A stretch of DNA of 25,290 nt from a virus. The stretch lies in IMG/VR virus record IMGVR_UViG_3300042450_000527, positions 1 through 25,290 of that record. The stretch is one strand, 5' to 3'. Of the stretch, positions 5,407 to 12,518 are shown piece by piece. Both the position numbers and the translations under genes were made by a program. The stretch's first letter is position 1. Each line of letters begins with the position of its first letter. The notes beneath the pieces are model-generated. The model did no database searches, was not told where the DNA came from, and saw only the letters and a program-made list of their open reading frames with translations.

Positions 5407-7707
5407 GTGAGCAATATGAAATCAAATCCCGATATAGAACAAATCATAGCCAAAGCATGTATTATTGCTAGAGACTATAATCACCAATACGTAACGTTAG
5501 AACATCTCTTAGTTGCGCTGGTCGAATTTGATAGTTTTAATAGGTTAATGACAGAATTTGGTGTAGAAGTTGAAGAACTTATACGGGATCTCTATGACTA
5601 TCTAGGTAAACAAGATAGTCTAATAGACCTTGCTAATAATGAAAGTGTTCCACAAAAAACTCATGCGTTAGAACGTGTGTTTAATCGTGCGTTTACTCAG
5701 GTGCTATTCAGTGCTCGCGAAATGATGGAGCCAATTGATTTATTCCTAAGCATTAGTCAAGAACCACAAAGTCATGCGGCTTACTTCTTATTAAAATGGG
5801 GTATCAATCGCAAAGACCTAGTGGCATTCTACGCACAAGAAAATATACGCTACAACAATCGTAAAGAAAACAAACCGAAAGAATCACAAGCAGATCGTGT
5901 ACTTGCTGAATATTGTACTAACCTTAATAAGGAAGTTACAGACGGTAAAGTTGATCCGTTGATTGGTCGTGAATACGAAATTGAAGAAATTACACAGGTC
6001 CTAGCTCGCCGTAACAAATCAAATGTATTGATGATTGGTGATCCCGGTGTAGGTAAAACGGCTATTGCCGAAGGCATCGCATATAAAATTATACACAGTG
6101 ACATTCCGGAATACTTAAAAGACTACACAGTATATAATTTAGAAATCGGTAGTTTACTTGCTGGCAGTAAGTATCGTGGTGAGTTTGAAGAAAAACTTAA
6201 AGATGTGTTGGCCGCATTGAGCAGTAAAGGTAAAACTATTTTGTTTATCGACGAAGCACACCAAATGCAGGGCGCAGGCGCCGGCAGTTCAAGTAGTGTA
6301 GATTTTGCTAATATGCTTAAACCAGCACTGGCTAAAGGTAATATTAAAGTCATTGCTTCAACTACTTTTGAAGAGTATACCCAGTCGTTTGAAAAAGACC
6401 GTGCTTTAATGCGCAGGTTCTACAAACTTAATATTGATGAGCCTAGTCCGGCAGTGGCCAAGGACATCTTGCGTGGCTTACGTGGACACTTTGAACGCTT
6501 CCACGGTGGGGTTATTAGTGACGATGCTATCGATAGCGCAGTAGATTTAAGTGTACGATATCAAACAGACAAACGCTTACCAGACAAAGCCCTAGACTTA
6601 ATTGATATGAGCTGTGCTAAACTTAAAATTAAGAGTCCCGATTTTGCTGTGACTAAACTTGATATTATCGAAACACTAGCCAAAGCAACTAAGATTCCTA
6701 AAGAAAATCTATTAGGTGAAAAAGCAACAGATACCCTTATTAGTTTAGAGTCAACTATTAAAGATCGTTTATACGGTCAAGACTCAGCTGTTGATGAGGT
6801 ATTAGAAAAGATCTATGTAGCCAAGGCTGGTATGAAGGCTCATAACAAACCAGTAGGTAACTTCTTATTCTTAGGACCAACAGGTACTGGTAAAACAGAG
6901 TTATGTAAGTTGCTAAGTGAAAATTTAAGCATGAAGTTAATACGTTTTGATATGAGTGAATATCAAGAGAAACACAGTATGGCCAAACTTATCGGTGCTC
7001 CTCCGGGCTATGTTGGCTATGAAGATGGCAACTTGGGTGGTGGCTTGTTGATTAGTGAAGTTGAGCGTAACCCGCATTCAATTATCTTACTAGATGAAAT
7101 TGAAAAAGCTCACCCAGACATTAGTAACTTGCTGTTACAGGTTATGGACGAAGGATATATTACCGGTTCGAATGGTAAGAAAGCAGACTGCCGAAACGCA
7201 ATCTTAATTCTAACTAGTAATCTAGGTGCTAGTGACGGTGAACAAAACGCCATTGGATTCGGACGAGATCAGCAAAAGACAGGAACAGATGACGAAGCGG
7301 CTAAGAAATTCTTTAAACCGGAGTTCCGCAATCGTTTAGATGCTGTGGTTAAATTTAATAAACTAGACAAGATTTCGATGAAGAAAGTCGTAGTTAAATT
7401 CTTAAATGAATTAAACGACCTATTAGTTGAAAAGAATATTAAGATACGTACCACAGAAGCACTAGTTAATCACTTAACTGAAGTTGGATTTGATCCTGCT
7501 ATGGGTGCTAGACCTTTAGCACGCAAGATTAATGAACTGATAAAAGTTCCGTTAAGTAAAAAGATTTTGTTCGAGCATGTAGAAAGTGGCAGTGTTGTTA
7601 CTGCTGATTGGGCAGATGATCAGGTTAAATTTATCATCATTCCGCCAGCAACAATTGATCTACTAGAGAACAAAACACTTGACGAGAACGGAATTATTTT
7701 AGCCTAA
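5407..7707 (+). CDS. clpA: ClpA-type AAA+ unfoldase
   Basis: A 766-residue double-ring AAA+ protein, close in length to bacterial ClpA. Residues 1-145 are a Clp N-domain. The first ATPase module has Walker A GDPGVGKT at 211-218 and Walker B ending in DE at 282-283. The second has GPTGTGKT at 490-497 and DE at 563-564. There is no ClpB-type coiled-coil insertion, so it is an unfoldase and not a disaggregase. IGF at 616-618 sits where ClpA and ClpX carry the ClpP-docking tripeptide, so it could feed host ClpP. I prefer the GTG at 5407, six bases after a purine-rich ribosome site, over ATG 5416. It has both a late box and read-through from the dnaJ-like gene. Confidence 0.95.
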   Translation: MSNMKSNPDIEQIIAKACIIARDYNHQYVTLEHLLVALVEFDSFNRLMTEFGVEVEELIRDLYDYLGKQDSLIDLANNESVPQKTHALERVFNRAFTQVLFSAREMMEPIDLFLSISQEPQSHAAYFLLKWGINRKDLVAFYAQENIRYNNRKENKPKESQADRVLAEYCTNLNKEVTDGKVDPLIGREYEIEEITQVLARRNKSNVLMIGDPGVGKTAIAEGIAYKIIHSDIPEYLKDYTVYNLEIGSLLAGSKYRGEFEEKLKDVLAALSSKGKTILFIDEAHQMQGAGAGSSSSVDFANMLKPALAKGNIKVIASTTFEEYTQSFEKDRALMRRFYKLNIDEPSPAVAKDILRGLRGHFERFHGGVISDDAIDSAVDLSVRYQTDKRLPDKALDLIDMSCAKLKIKSPDFAVTKLDIIETLAKATKIPKENLLGEKATDTLISLESTIKDRLYGQDSAVDEVLEKIYVAKAGMKAHNKPVGNFLFLGPTGTGKTELCKLLSENLSMKLIRFDMSEYQEKHSMAKLIGAPPGYVGYEDGNLGGGLLISEVERNPHSIILLDEIEKAHPDISNLLLQVMDEGYITGSNGKKADCRNAILILTSNLGASDGEQNAIGFGRDQQKTGTDDEAAKKFFKPEFRNRLDAVVKFNKLDKISMKKVVVKFLNELNDLLVEKNIKIRTTEALVNHLTEVGFDPAMGARPLARKINELIKVPLSKKILFEHVESGSVVTADWADDQVKFIIIPPATIDLLENKTLDENGIILA

Positions 7708-7717
7708 GGAAGACTCC

Positions 7718-7725
7718 GATAAATA
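7718..7725 (+). promoter_or_regulatory. Late promoter box GATAAATA with leader hairpin
   Basis: GATAAATA is followed by a 7-bp AT-rich hairpin (7725-7731 with 7735-7741, loop GCA) and the strong site AAGGAG (7742-7747) before ATG 7754. T4 late box type. The hairpin could stabilise the 5' end of the message. Confidence 0.6.
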
Positions 7726-7753
7726 ATAATAGCATATTATTAAGGAGCCTGAA

Positions 7754-7921
7754 ATGGCAAAATTACACGAAGAAGTAGTAGTAATCAAAGTAAGCACATT
7801 GTTGAGAGACGATGTTACCGCAATACCAGTAATCTTAACTGACGAAGTTACACAAAGTTTAGAAGCAGTAGTACAAGAACTAGCAGGTGCTAGCACACTT
7901 GTAGAAATTCAAGTAGCATAA
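7754..7921 (+). CDS. Very small acidic protein, 55 residues
   Basis: A short gene with its own late promoter box and the best ribosome site in the region (AAGGAG, spacing six), so I regard it as real despite its length. The product has alternating hydrophobic residues in VVVIKVSTLLRDD and VTAIPVILTDEV and a final VEIQVA, suggesting a compact beta-alpha-beta fold. No domain is recognised and there is no signal or membrane segment. It stands alone ahead of the glycosyltransferase gene, 25 bases away. Strong expression signals suggest an abundant product. Confidence 0.75.
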   Translation: MAKLHEEVVVIKVSTLLRDDVTAIPVILTDEVTQSLEAVVQELAGASTLVEIQVA

Positions 7922-7946
7922 TTCAATTAATAAAGAGAGATTTTCA

Positions 7947-8741
7947 ATGGCAACTAAATCAAAACGCATCAAACCTAACGCACCACAAATGATCACTCAG
8001 GCACCACAGGCCCAGCCAGGTCAATATGACTTTAGTAAGGTACATATTCACTTTGGTATTCCTTGTTATGGTGGTCAAATTACAGAGCCTTGTTTCACAA
8101 GTTTCTTACGTTTCATTTTAATGGCTAGCCGTTACGGTCTACAGTGGAGTTTAGACACAATGGTTAACGAGTCACTAGTAACACGTGCTCGTAACAACTT
8201 GATGGCTAAGATGATGACCAACGATAAAGCCACACACTTTATGTTTATTGATGCTGATATTCGTTTCCAACCAGAATCAATCTTTCAAATGATTGCTACA
8301 GATAAAGATGTTATCGGTGGATTGTATCCTAAGAAAGCATTACCGATCCAGTATGTGATCAATGTTAAACCAGGTACACAGATCATCAATGATATTTTCC
8401 CAGTAGACACAATGGGCACAGGCTTTATGATGTTTAAACGTCATGTGTATGAAAAACTAATTGCCGCGCATCCAGAATGTAAGTATGTAGATGATGTTGG
8501 CCTAGGTAAACAGTTTGAGCCACACATGTATTCAATTTTTGACACAGCAATCGACGAAAAAGGCCACTATCTGAGTGAAGATTGGTTGTTCTGTCGTCGT
8601 TGGGCGGCTATTGGTGGTGAGATCTATGCTCATGCTAAAGTACTATTGAATCACAGTGGTCACTACGAGTTTGCTGGTGACTTAGATGTGTTAACTGGTA
8701 AGAAACAAGCAGAACACCCGAACGCACATCAACCTAAATAA
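7947..8741 (+). CDS. GT-A-type glycosyltransferase
   Basis: A 264-residue cytoplasmic enzyme with a GT-A (GT2-like) fold. The N-terminal HFGIPCYGGQI begins the nucleotide-sugar-binding Rossmann part. ARNNLMAKMM precedes the metal-binding DAD motif in HFMFIDADIRFQPE (about residue 95-110). A C-terminal block, SEDWLFCRRWAAIGGEIYA, carries the usual acidic residue of the acceptor site. It transfers a sugar from an activated donor; the acceptor could be phage DNA, a virion protein or the host envelope. Extreme N-terminal residues are basic and disordered. AGAGAG lies upstream. Its stop overlaps the next gene (TAATG). Confidence 0.85.
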   Translation: MATKSKRIKPNAPQMITQAPQAQPGQYDFSKVHIHFGIPCYGGQITEPCFTSFLRFILMASRYGLQWSLDTMVNESLVTRARNNLMAKMMTNDKATHFMFIDADIRFQPESIFQMIATDKDVIGGLYPKKALPIQYVINVKPGTQIINDIFPVDTMGTGFMMFKRHVYEKLIAAHPECKYVDDVGLGKQFEPHMYSIFDTAIDEKGHYLSEDWLFCRRWAAIGGEIYAHAKVLLNHSGHYEFAGDLDVLTGKKQAEHPNAHQPK

Positions 8742-9187
8742 TGTCCGAAGAAACTCTCAATTTCTATGTTGAATTAACAGGAACACACTGGGGCAAATTG
8801 CCCCAGTTTTCTGTCTGGATAGATGACCAAGTAGCAATTCAATCTGAGATATCAAAAGAACCACATATAGTAGAATTTCAACGTAGGTTATCCGAAGGCC
8901 CACATACATTAAAAATTCGCCTTGAAAATAAAGATAACAGTGATACTGTCAAAGATGAAACTGGTGAAATAGTTAAAGACATGTTACTAAACATCAAAGA
9001 TATACGTATCAATGATGTAAGTTTAGGTCATATACTATGGTTGTCAGACTACACATTGGACCACCCACAAGAATATCAAGGCAAGACTATTACTAAATTA
9101 GATAACTGTGTTAATCTAGGATGGAATGGTACTTACACTTTAAATTTTAACAGTCCTTTCTATATTTGGCTGCTCGAAAAACTTTAA
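8741..9187 (+). CDS. Beta-rich small protein, carbohydrate-binding-like
   Basis: A 148-residue protein predicted to be mostly beta strand, coupled by TAATG to the glycosyltransferase. The first 70 residues, with FYVELTGTHWG, FSVWIDDQ and GPHTLKIRLENK, resemble the jelly-roll of calcium-dependent carbohydrate-binding modules of the xylan-binding type. A second half, ILWLSDYTLDHP to the C-terminus, carries Trp-rich strands. A sugar- or surface-binding role would match its neighbour, but the family match is by pattern only. Residues 11-40 resemble the start of the protein at 10003, so the two may be distant paralogues. A terminator-like hairpin lies inside its 5' end. Confidence 0.72.
   Translation: MSEETLNFYVELTGTHWGKLPQFSVWIDDQVAIQSEISKEPHIVEFQRRLSEGPHTLKIRLENKDNSDTVKDETGEIVKDMLLNIKDIRINDVSLGHILWLSDYTLDHPQEYQGKTITKLDNCVNLGWNGTYTLNFNSPFYIWLLEKL
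8787..8810 (+). terminator. Terminator-like hairpin inside the 5' end of the 8741 gene
   Basis: ACTGGGGC (8787-8794) pairs perfectly with GCCCCAGT (8800-8807) over a five-base loop and is followed by TTTT. It lies about 45 bases into the coding sequence. It could act as a leaky terminator reducing downstream expression, or be a chance product of coding sequence. Confidence 0.4.
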
Positions 9188-9266
9188 CTTGCAATTATCA
9201 CCGTGCCATCTGTAGTAATTTGGACGTCCACCAATAAGTGATTTACAATTGTTTAATTTACTATAA

Positions 9267-9274
9267 GATAAATA
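9267..9274 (+). promoter_or_regulatory. Late promoter box GATAAATA
   Basis: It lies in the 108-base gap between 9187 and 9296, with predicted transcription start near 9280 and a short leader without a clear ribosome site. The rest of the gap holds a perfect 10-base palindrome, TGGACGTCCA (9221-9230), and nothing else I can identify. Confidence 0.6.
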
Positions 9275-9295
9275 TAGTAACGGAATTAACTTACT

Positions 9296-10003
9296 ATGTT
9301 TTTATCACAATTATTCGAAGCAATAGACAATAAAAGACATGCTGCCTTTTGTTTTGGTCGTATGAATCCGCCCACTGTTGGTCACGGGCAATTAATCGAC
9401 ACTGTGGCTAAGGCTAGCCGTGGCGGTGATTATTTTGTATTTGTTAGTCAAACACAAGATAAGAAAAAGAACCCGTTGGGCTATGCTACTAAAGTTAAAT
9501 TTGTTCAAGCATTGTTTCCCTCACACTCAAAGCATGTAGTATACAATCTAGAACTAAAAACAATCATACAAGTAGCTGAATGGTTATACAGTAAAGGCTA
9601 TCGCTCAGTTACATTTGTAGCAGGCAGTGATAGACTATCTCAATTCCAAGAACTATTAAACAAATACAATGGTCAAGAAGGCAGTTACCAATTCGATAGT
9701 ATTAATTTTGTCAGCAGTGGAGATCGTGACCCAGACGCTGATGGTATTGCTGGTGTTAGTGCTAGTAGCGCACGTGAGGCAGCAGCCGCAGGTAACTTAG
9801 AAGCATTTGCGCAGGCCACTGGTGCTGGAAAATTAGCTGAACCATTATACCAAGCAGTACGTAAAGGTATGTTGTTAGAGTGTAGCGGATACATTCCAAA
9901 GAACAAGAAAGAAGCAAAAGATCCACGCTGGTCAAACGCTTTAAGTGTTGATGTAACTCCGCAAACTCCTACCAAAAACGCCAAAGCCCTTAGATTAGTA
10001 TAA
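9296..10003 (+). CDS. Cytidylyltransferase-like nucleotidyltransferase with probable capsid-targeting leader
   Basis: A 235-residue enzyme of the HxGH nucleotidyltransferase superfamily (NMN adenylyltransferase / FAD synthetase type). FGRMNPPTVGHGQL (20-33) is the first signature, with TVGH in place of HxGH, and VSASSAR (154-160) is the ISSTxxR-like second signature. Such enzymes join a nucleotide monophosphate to NMN, FMN, pantetheine phosphate or similar; the substrate cannot be read here. The start MFLSQLFE|A matches a prohead-protease leader, with cleavage after Glu8. A second site, LLE|C after Glu195, precedes a separate C-terminal module (GYIPKNKKEAKDPRWSNAL). The gene overlaps the next by TAATG. 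Confidence 0.88.
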   Translation: MFLSQLFEAIDNKRHAAFCFGRMNPPTVGHGQLIDTVAKASRGGDYFVFVSQTQDKKKNPLGYATKVKFVQALFPSHSKHVVYNLELKTIIQVAEWLYSKGYRSVTFVAGSDRLSQFQELLNKYNGQEGSYQFDSINFVSSGDRDPDADGIAGVSASSAREAAAAGNLEAFAQATGAGKLAEPLYQAVRKGMLLECSGYIPKNKKEAKDPRWSNALSVDVTPQTPTKNAKALRLV

Positions 10004-10338
10004 TGCTTGATGTAAATATCAACTTTCAAATTTTTTGTACAAGACCCGGCTGGGCTATAACTAATACCAATCCCAAATACACTGACACTAGATATAGAAT
10101 ATACTTAGATGAAAATCTAATTACAGAACGTTCTTGGGTATGGGATAACAACATTGCGCTACACGAAGAAATATTTGCTAAGATAGACCTACAACAAGAC
10201 CATAGGTTACGGTTAGATCCAATCACCTACAGTGATAATCAAGCCGCATTTGAAATGCATTATCTACGCAGTGCTGGCAGAGAATTTGTAGTAATAAAAG
10301 CAGTCACTCCCTTGGACATACTTTTTAGAATAGCATAA
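10003..10338 (+). CDS. Small beta-rich phage protein
   Basis: A 111-residue protein, coupled by TAATG to the nucleotidyltransferase gene. Predicted mostly beta strand: RYRIYLDENLITERSWVWD and HRLRLDPITYSDN suggest a jelly-roll. The pattern of a charged edge strand (YLDEN) followed by HRLRLDPI parallels FSVWIDDQ and HTLKIRLENK in the protein at 8741. It has no signal or membrane segment. Possibly a virion decoration or sugar-binding protein; function not established. No obvious leader motif at its N-terminus, in contrast to its neighbours. Confidence 0.75.
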   Translation: MLDVNINFQIFCTRPGWAITNTNPKYTDTRYRIYLDENLITERSWVWDNNIALHEEIFAKIDLQQDHRLRLDPITYSDNQAAFEMHYLRSAGREFVVIKAVTPLDILFRIA

Positions 10339-10341
10339 ATA
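10334..10341 (+). promoter_or_regulatory. Late promoter box CATAAATA overlapping a stop codon
   Basis: CATAAATA includes the stop of the 10003 gene. The predicted transcription start (about 10347) falls on the next ATG, so it would make a leaderless message for the 54-residue protein or serve dps downstream. Confidence 0.45.
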
Positions 10342-10346
10342 CATAT

Positions 10347-10511
10347 ATGAAAATTAACGAAGTATTAAATAAACCAATCAAGGAATGTTCAGCTGGCGCA
10401 ACAGGAACTAGTTCAATTGCTACCAGCATGGGCGGCGGCAACGGATTCCTCAATGGCGGAGTTGGTACTATATCTCGCACTAGACCTAAAAATAAAAAGA
10501 GTAAAAAATAA
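10347..10511 (+). CDS. Small Gly/Ser-rich protein with basic end, 54 residues
   Basis: Begins MKINEVLNKPIKECSAGATG. The segment SSIATSMGGGNGFLNGG is typical of short modules I recall at the ends of phage virion-associated proteins, and the last ten residues are strongly basic (KNKKSKK). IKE|C after Glu13 fits the hydrophobic-x-Glu cleavage pattern seen in neighbouring genes, so this could be a packaged internal peptide. The gene overlaps dps by TAATG, which supports translation. No enzyme function is indicated. Confidence 0.7.
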   Translation: MKINEVLNKPIKECSAGATGTSSIATSMGGGNGFLNGGVGTISRTRPKNKKSKK

Positions 10512-10948
10512 TGGATAAGTTTGTAAATCAATTAAAAATCGCATTTGCTAGCCAATATGCATTTGCTATTAAAGCACAAAACTTTCACTGGAACGTAGAA
10601 GGGCAAGATTTCTATCAACTACATCAATTGTTTGATACTATCTACGAAGAAGTATATGGTGCTGTTGATGCGTTTGCGGAAAATATCCGTAAGATCAAAG
10701 CCTATGCTCCAGCAAGTTTAGAACGTTTCTCGGCACTATCAGCAGTCAGTGACGAAGTAGAAGTATTAGCACCGCAGGCTATGGTAGCAGAACTACTACG
10801 TGACGCTGAAAAGATGCAGGAAATTATGAAAGTATTATTTACGGAAGCAGAAGCACGCGGTGAAAACGGTCTGTCAAACTTCTTAGCAGATCGTCAAGAC
10901 GCATTTGCTAAACACGCATGGTTCCTACGTGCTACAGCAAAGGTGTAA
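10511..10948 (+). CDS. dps: Dps-like ferritin
   Basis: A 145-residue Dps-family miniferritin. The signature AQNFHWNVEGQDFYQLHQLF, then EEVYGAVDAFAENIR, contains the His, His, Asp and Glu positions that build the inter-subunit ferroxidase centre. Dps proteins form 12-subunit shells that oxidise iron with hydrogen peroxide, store it, and often protect DNA. The N-terminus is short and lacks the Lys-rich DNA-binding tail of E. coli Dps. It has no capsid-targeting leader. It is coupled by TAATG to the preceding small gene. With the superoxide dismutase at 23724, it points to an oxidative-stress function for this phage. Confidence 0.9.
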   Translation: MDKFVNQLKIAFASQYAFAIKAQNFHWNVEGQDFYQLHQLFDTIYEEVYGAVDAFAENIRKIKAYAPASLERFSALSAVSDEVEVLAPQAMVAELLRDAEKMQEIMKVLFTEAEARGENGLSNFLADRQDAFAKHAWFLRATAKV

Positions 10949-10951
10949 TCT

Positions 10952-11620
10952 ATGGAAATGCGTAAACTATTAGAAGCAATGAATAAATTTGCCAGTGCGC
11001 CTGTAAATGAAGGTAAGGTAAAAGAAGTTAGTATGGATCTTAAAGATCTAACCGACGCAGAGTTCAAACAAAAATACAACAAAACCAAAGAAGAAATGCG
11101 AGCATCTTTAGGCGAAAGCTATAATATGTTAGGCGAGCTTAGTCAATTATCACAAGATATGTCTGTTGAAAACAAACTTAAAGAAATGTGGGCTAAGTTT
11201 AACGAAGATGACATCGGTGTAGCACCCAACCGTCCACATCGCAAAGGCACACGTGCTGATAAACTAGGGCGTCGTGGGCATAAAGAACAACCACGTTATA
11301 TCACAGTTAAAGAAGTTGAAACAATTGCTCCAATTAAACCAATTAAACCGGGTAATGCTCCGGCTAATCCAGCCGCAGATCCAAACGCAATTAAACAAGC
11401 AATAGCCGCGACAGCCGCTATGAAGGCAGCCACGGGATCATCTGCTCCGGCGCCTAACTTAGCCAAAGCACTAGATGCTGCTAGTCAAGGCAAACCAATC
11501 TCTAGCACAGATGCTAAAGTAATGGAGCCTATAATGGATATCGTTAGCAAAGCCGCACAAGATCCTAAACTAGCAAATCAGTTTAAGACACTAGCACAGC
11601 AGGCTAAAAATACCCTTTAA
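10952..11620 (+). CDS. Ala/Lys-rich internal-protein candidate with cleavage leader
   Basis: A 222-residue protein. The start MEMRKLLE|A carries a cleavage-type motif (Leu-x-Glu|Ala), and PVNE|G at 17-21 is a second site, so maturation could remove the first 20 residues. Residues 25-90 are helical. A basic stretch follows (NRPHRKGTRADKLGRRGHKE, about 91-110), then an Ala/Pro-rich linker and helical C-terminus. This composition resembles internal head or scaffold-core proteins and might bind DNA. An in-frame ATG at 10958 would start directly at MRKLLE and fits as well. Its stop overlaps, tail to tail, that of the minus-strand gene. Function otherwise unknown. Confidence 0.72.
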   Translation: MEMRKLLEAMNKFASAPVNEGKVKEVSMDLKDLTDAEFKQKYNKTKEEMRASLGESYNMLGELSQLSQDMSVENKLKEMWAKFNEDDIGVAPNRPHRKGTRADKLGRRGHKEQPRYITVKEVETIAPIKPIKPGNAPANPAADPNAIKQAIAATAAMKAATGSSAPAPNLAKALDAASQGKPISSTDAKVMEPIMDIVSKAAQDPKLANQFKTLAQQAKNTL

Positions 11621-12069
11621 TCTTCCGATTCTTCGTAGGTAGCTACAGTTTGTCCGTGTTGCTGTAGCTCTTTATCTAGTTTTTTAATAAATGCTTTTAC
11701 ACTGGTTAACTTGTTAAACAAGCGTGCTGACCGTTTTTTATTAAGATATAAACAAAACTTACCATCAAGTTCTTTCTTAACTTCAGCAACTACACCTTTT
11801 AAATAGCCAATTTCGGCAGTGTATACTGGTGTAGCATCAGCTAGTGTATCAAATGACAACAGGATGCTGTCACCACGCTGACCAATTTTAACCAGATTAA
11901 CACCAAACATGCCACTAGTATTAGCCTTACGCATAATCATTGCGGCTACTTTGGGGTTATTGTCATAGACCTGAATGTAACCCTGTTCGTCTACACAAAA
12001 GTCTTCACCTTCGTAGGGCCCGTCGATAGGGTCTGAAATAATATCTAATAGTAATTCATTTGTTGACAT
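11617..12069 (-). CDS. Isolated minus-strand gene, unknown function
   Basis: A 150-residue soluble protein, the only complete gene on the minus strand in the window. It begins MSTNELLLDIISDPIDGPYE. The middle (QRGDSILLSFDTLADATPVY, GYLKGVVAEVKKE) suggests a small beta-barrel and strands, and the end is helical and charged. No recognised domain and no leader motif. It is read from a perfect sigma-70 promoter (plus-strand 12099-12127) with a leader of about 23 bases, unlike its late-promoter neighbours, so it is likely made early by unmodified host polymerase. Its stop overlaps that of the convergent gene ending at 11620. Confidence 0.78.
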   Translation of the reverse strand: MSTNELLLDIISDPIDGPYEGEDFCVDEQGYIQVYDNNPKVAAMIMRKANTSGMFGVNLVKIGQRGDSILLSFDTLADATPVYTAEIGYLKGVVAEVKKELDGKFCLYLNKKRSARLFNKLTSVKAFIKKLDKELQQHGQTVATYEESED

Positions 12070-12098
12070 TTTATGGTCTCACGACTGTGGAAAGTTAC

Positions 12099-12127
12099 AT
12101 TATACATTCTTTCTCTAATATTGTCAA
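12099..12127 (-). promoter_or_regulatory. Perfect sigma-70 promoter for the minus-strand gene
   Basis: On the minus strand: TTGACA (plus-strand 12122-12127), exactly 17 bases, TATAAT (plus-strand 12099-12104). Both boxes are the exact consensus. Transcription would start near 12092 and run leftwards into the gene at 12069. Confidence 0.85.
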
Positions 12128-12140
12128 GAGATAAAATGAA

Positions 12141-12148
12141 GATAAATA
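12141..12148 (+). promoter_or_regulatory. Late promoter box GATAAATA
   Basis: It lies 29 bases before ATG 12177, divergent from and only 14 bases away from the early-type minus-strand promoter. It would drive the small modular protein and probably the adhesin operon. Confidence 0.6.
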
Positions 12149-12176
12149 TTCATATAAAAGAAATCCGGATTCATAT

Positions 12177-12518
12177 ATGTTTATAAGTGAAATGTTTGAA
12201 CATGCAGACTATACGACAAAAACAACAACTGTTGAAGCTAAGAAAATCTCATCGTCAGACGACCCGTGTTGGAATGGTTACCGTATGGTGGGCGCAAAAA
12301 GTAAAGGATCTAAAGAAGTTCCTAACTGCGTGCCTGTAAAAGAAGATAACAGCATGTCTGACGTGCTTCGCGCACGTGAATATATCAATCATGCGGTACG
12401 TGATCCAAACACTAAACATGAATACTTTGATTTCTTAAAATCATTAAGAACAAAACATGGTGCTGACTATAGCACACATGTACATCAGCAAGCCGCTAAA
12501 TTAGCAAAAGGGTTTTAA
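12177..12518 (+). CDS. Small modular protein with leader and CWxGY motif
   Basis: A 113-residue protein. MFISEMFE|H looks like a prohead-protease leader with cleavage after Glu8. Residues 31-53 form a small module, CWNGYRMVGAKSKGSKEVPN with a final CV, which recurs in the protein at 22531 and which I recognise from other marine phages; its two Cys suggest a metal site or disulfide. VKE|D at Glu56 could be a second cut. The C-terminal 57 residues are a helical module ending VHQQAAKLAKGF. It directly abuts the adhesin gene with no spacing. The role is unknown; capsid cargo is an inference. Confidence 0.75.
   Translation: MFISEMFEHADYTTKTTTVEAKKISSSDDPCWNGYRMVGAKSKGSKEVPNCVPVKEDNSMSDVLRAREYINHAVRDPNTKHEYFDFLKSLRTKHGADYSTHVHQQAAKLAKGF

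Noticed and set aside
9221-9230. Perfect palindrome TGGACGTCCA as a possible operator
   Set aside because: Single copy, ten bases only, with no partner site near a promoter; could easily be chance.
9187-9240. A short minus-strand reading VDVQITTDGTVIIAS ending near 9186, looking like the end of a coding sequence
   Set aside because: A stop lies about 20 codons upstream on that strand and there is no ATG or ribosome site, so at best it is a remnant of a lost gene. No support beyond its protein-like look.
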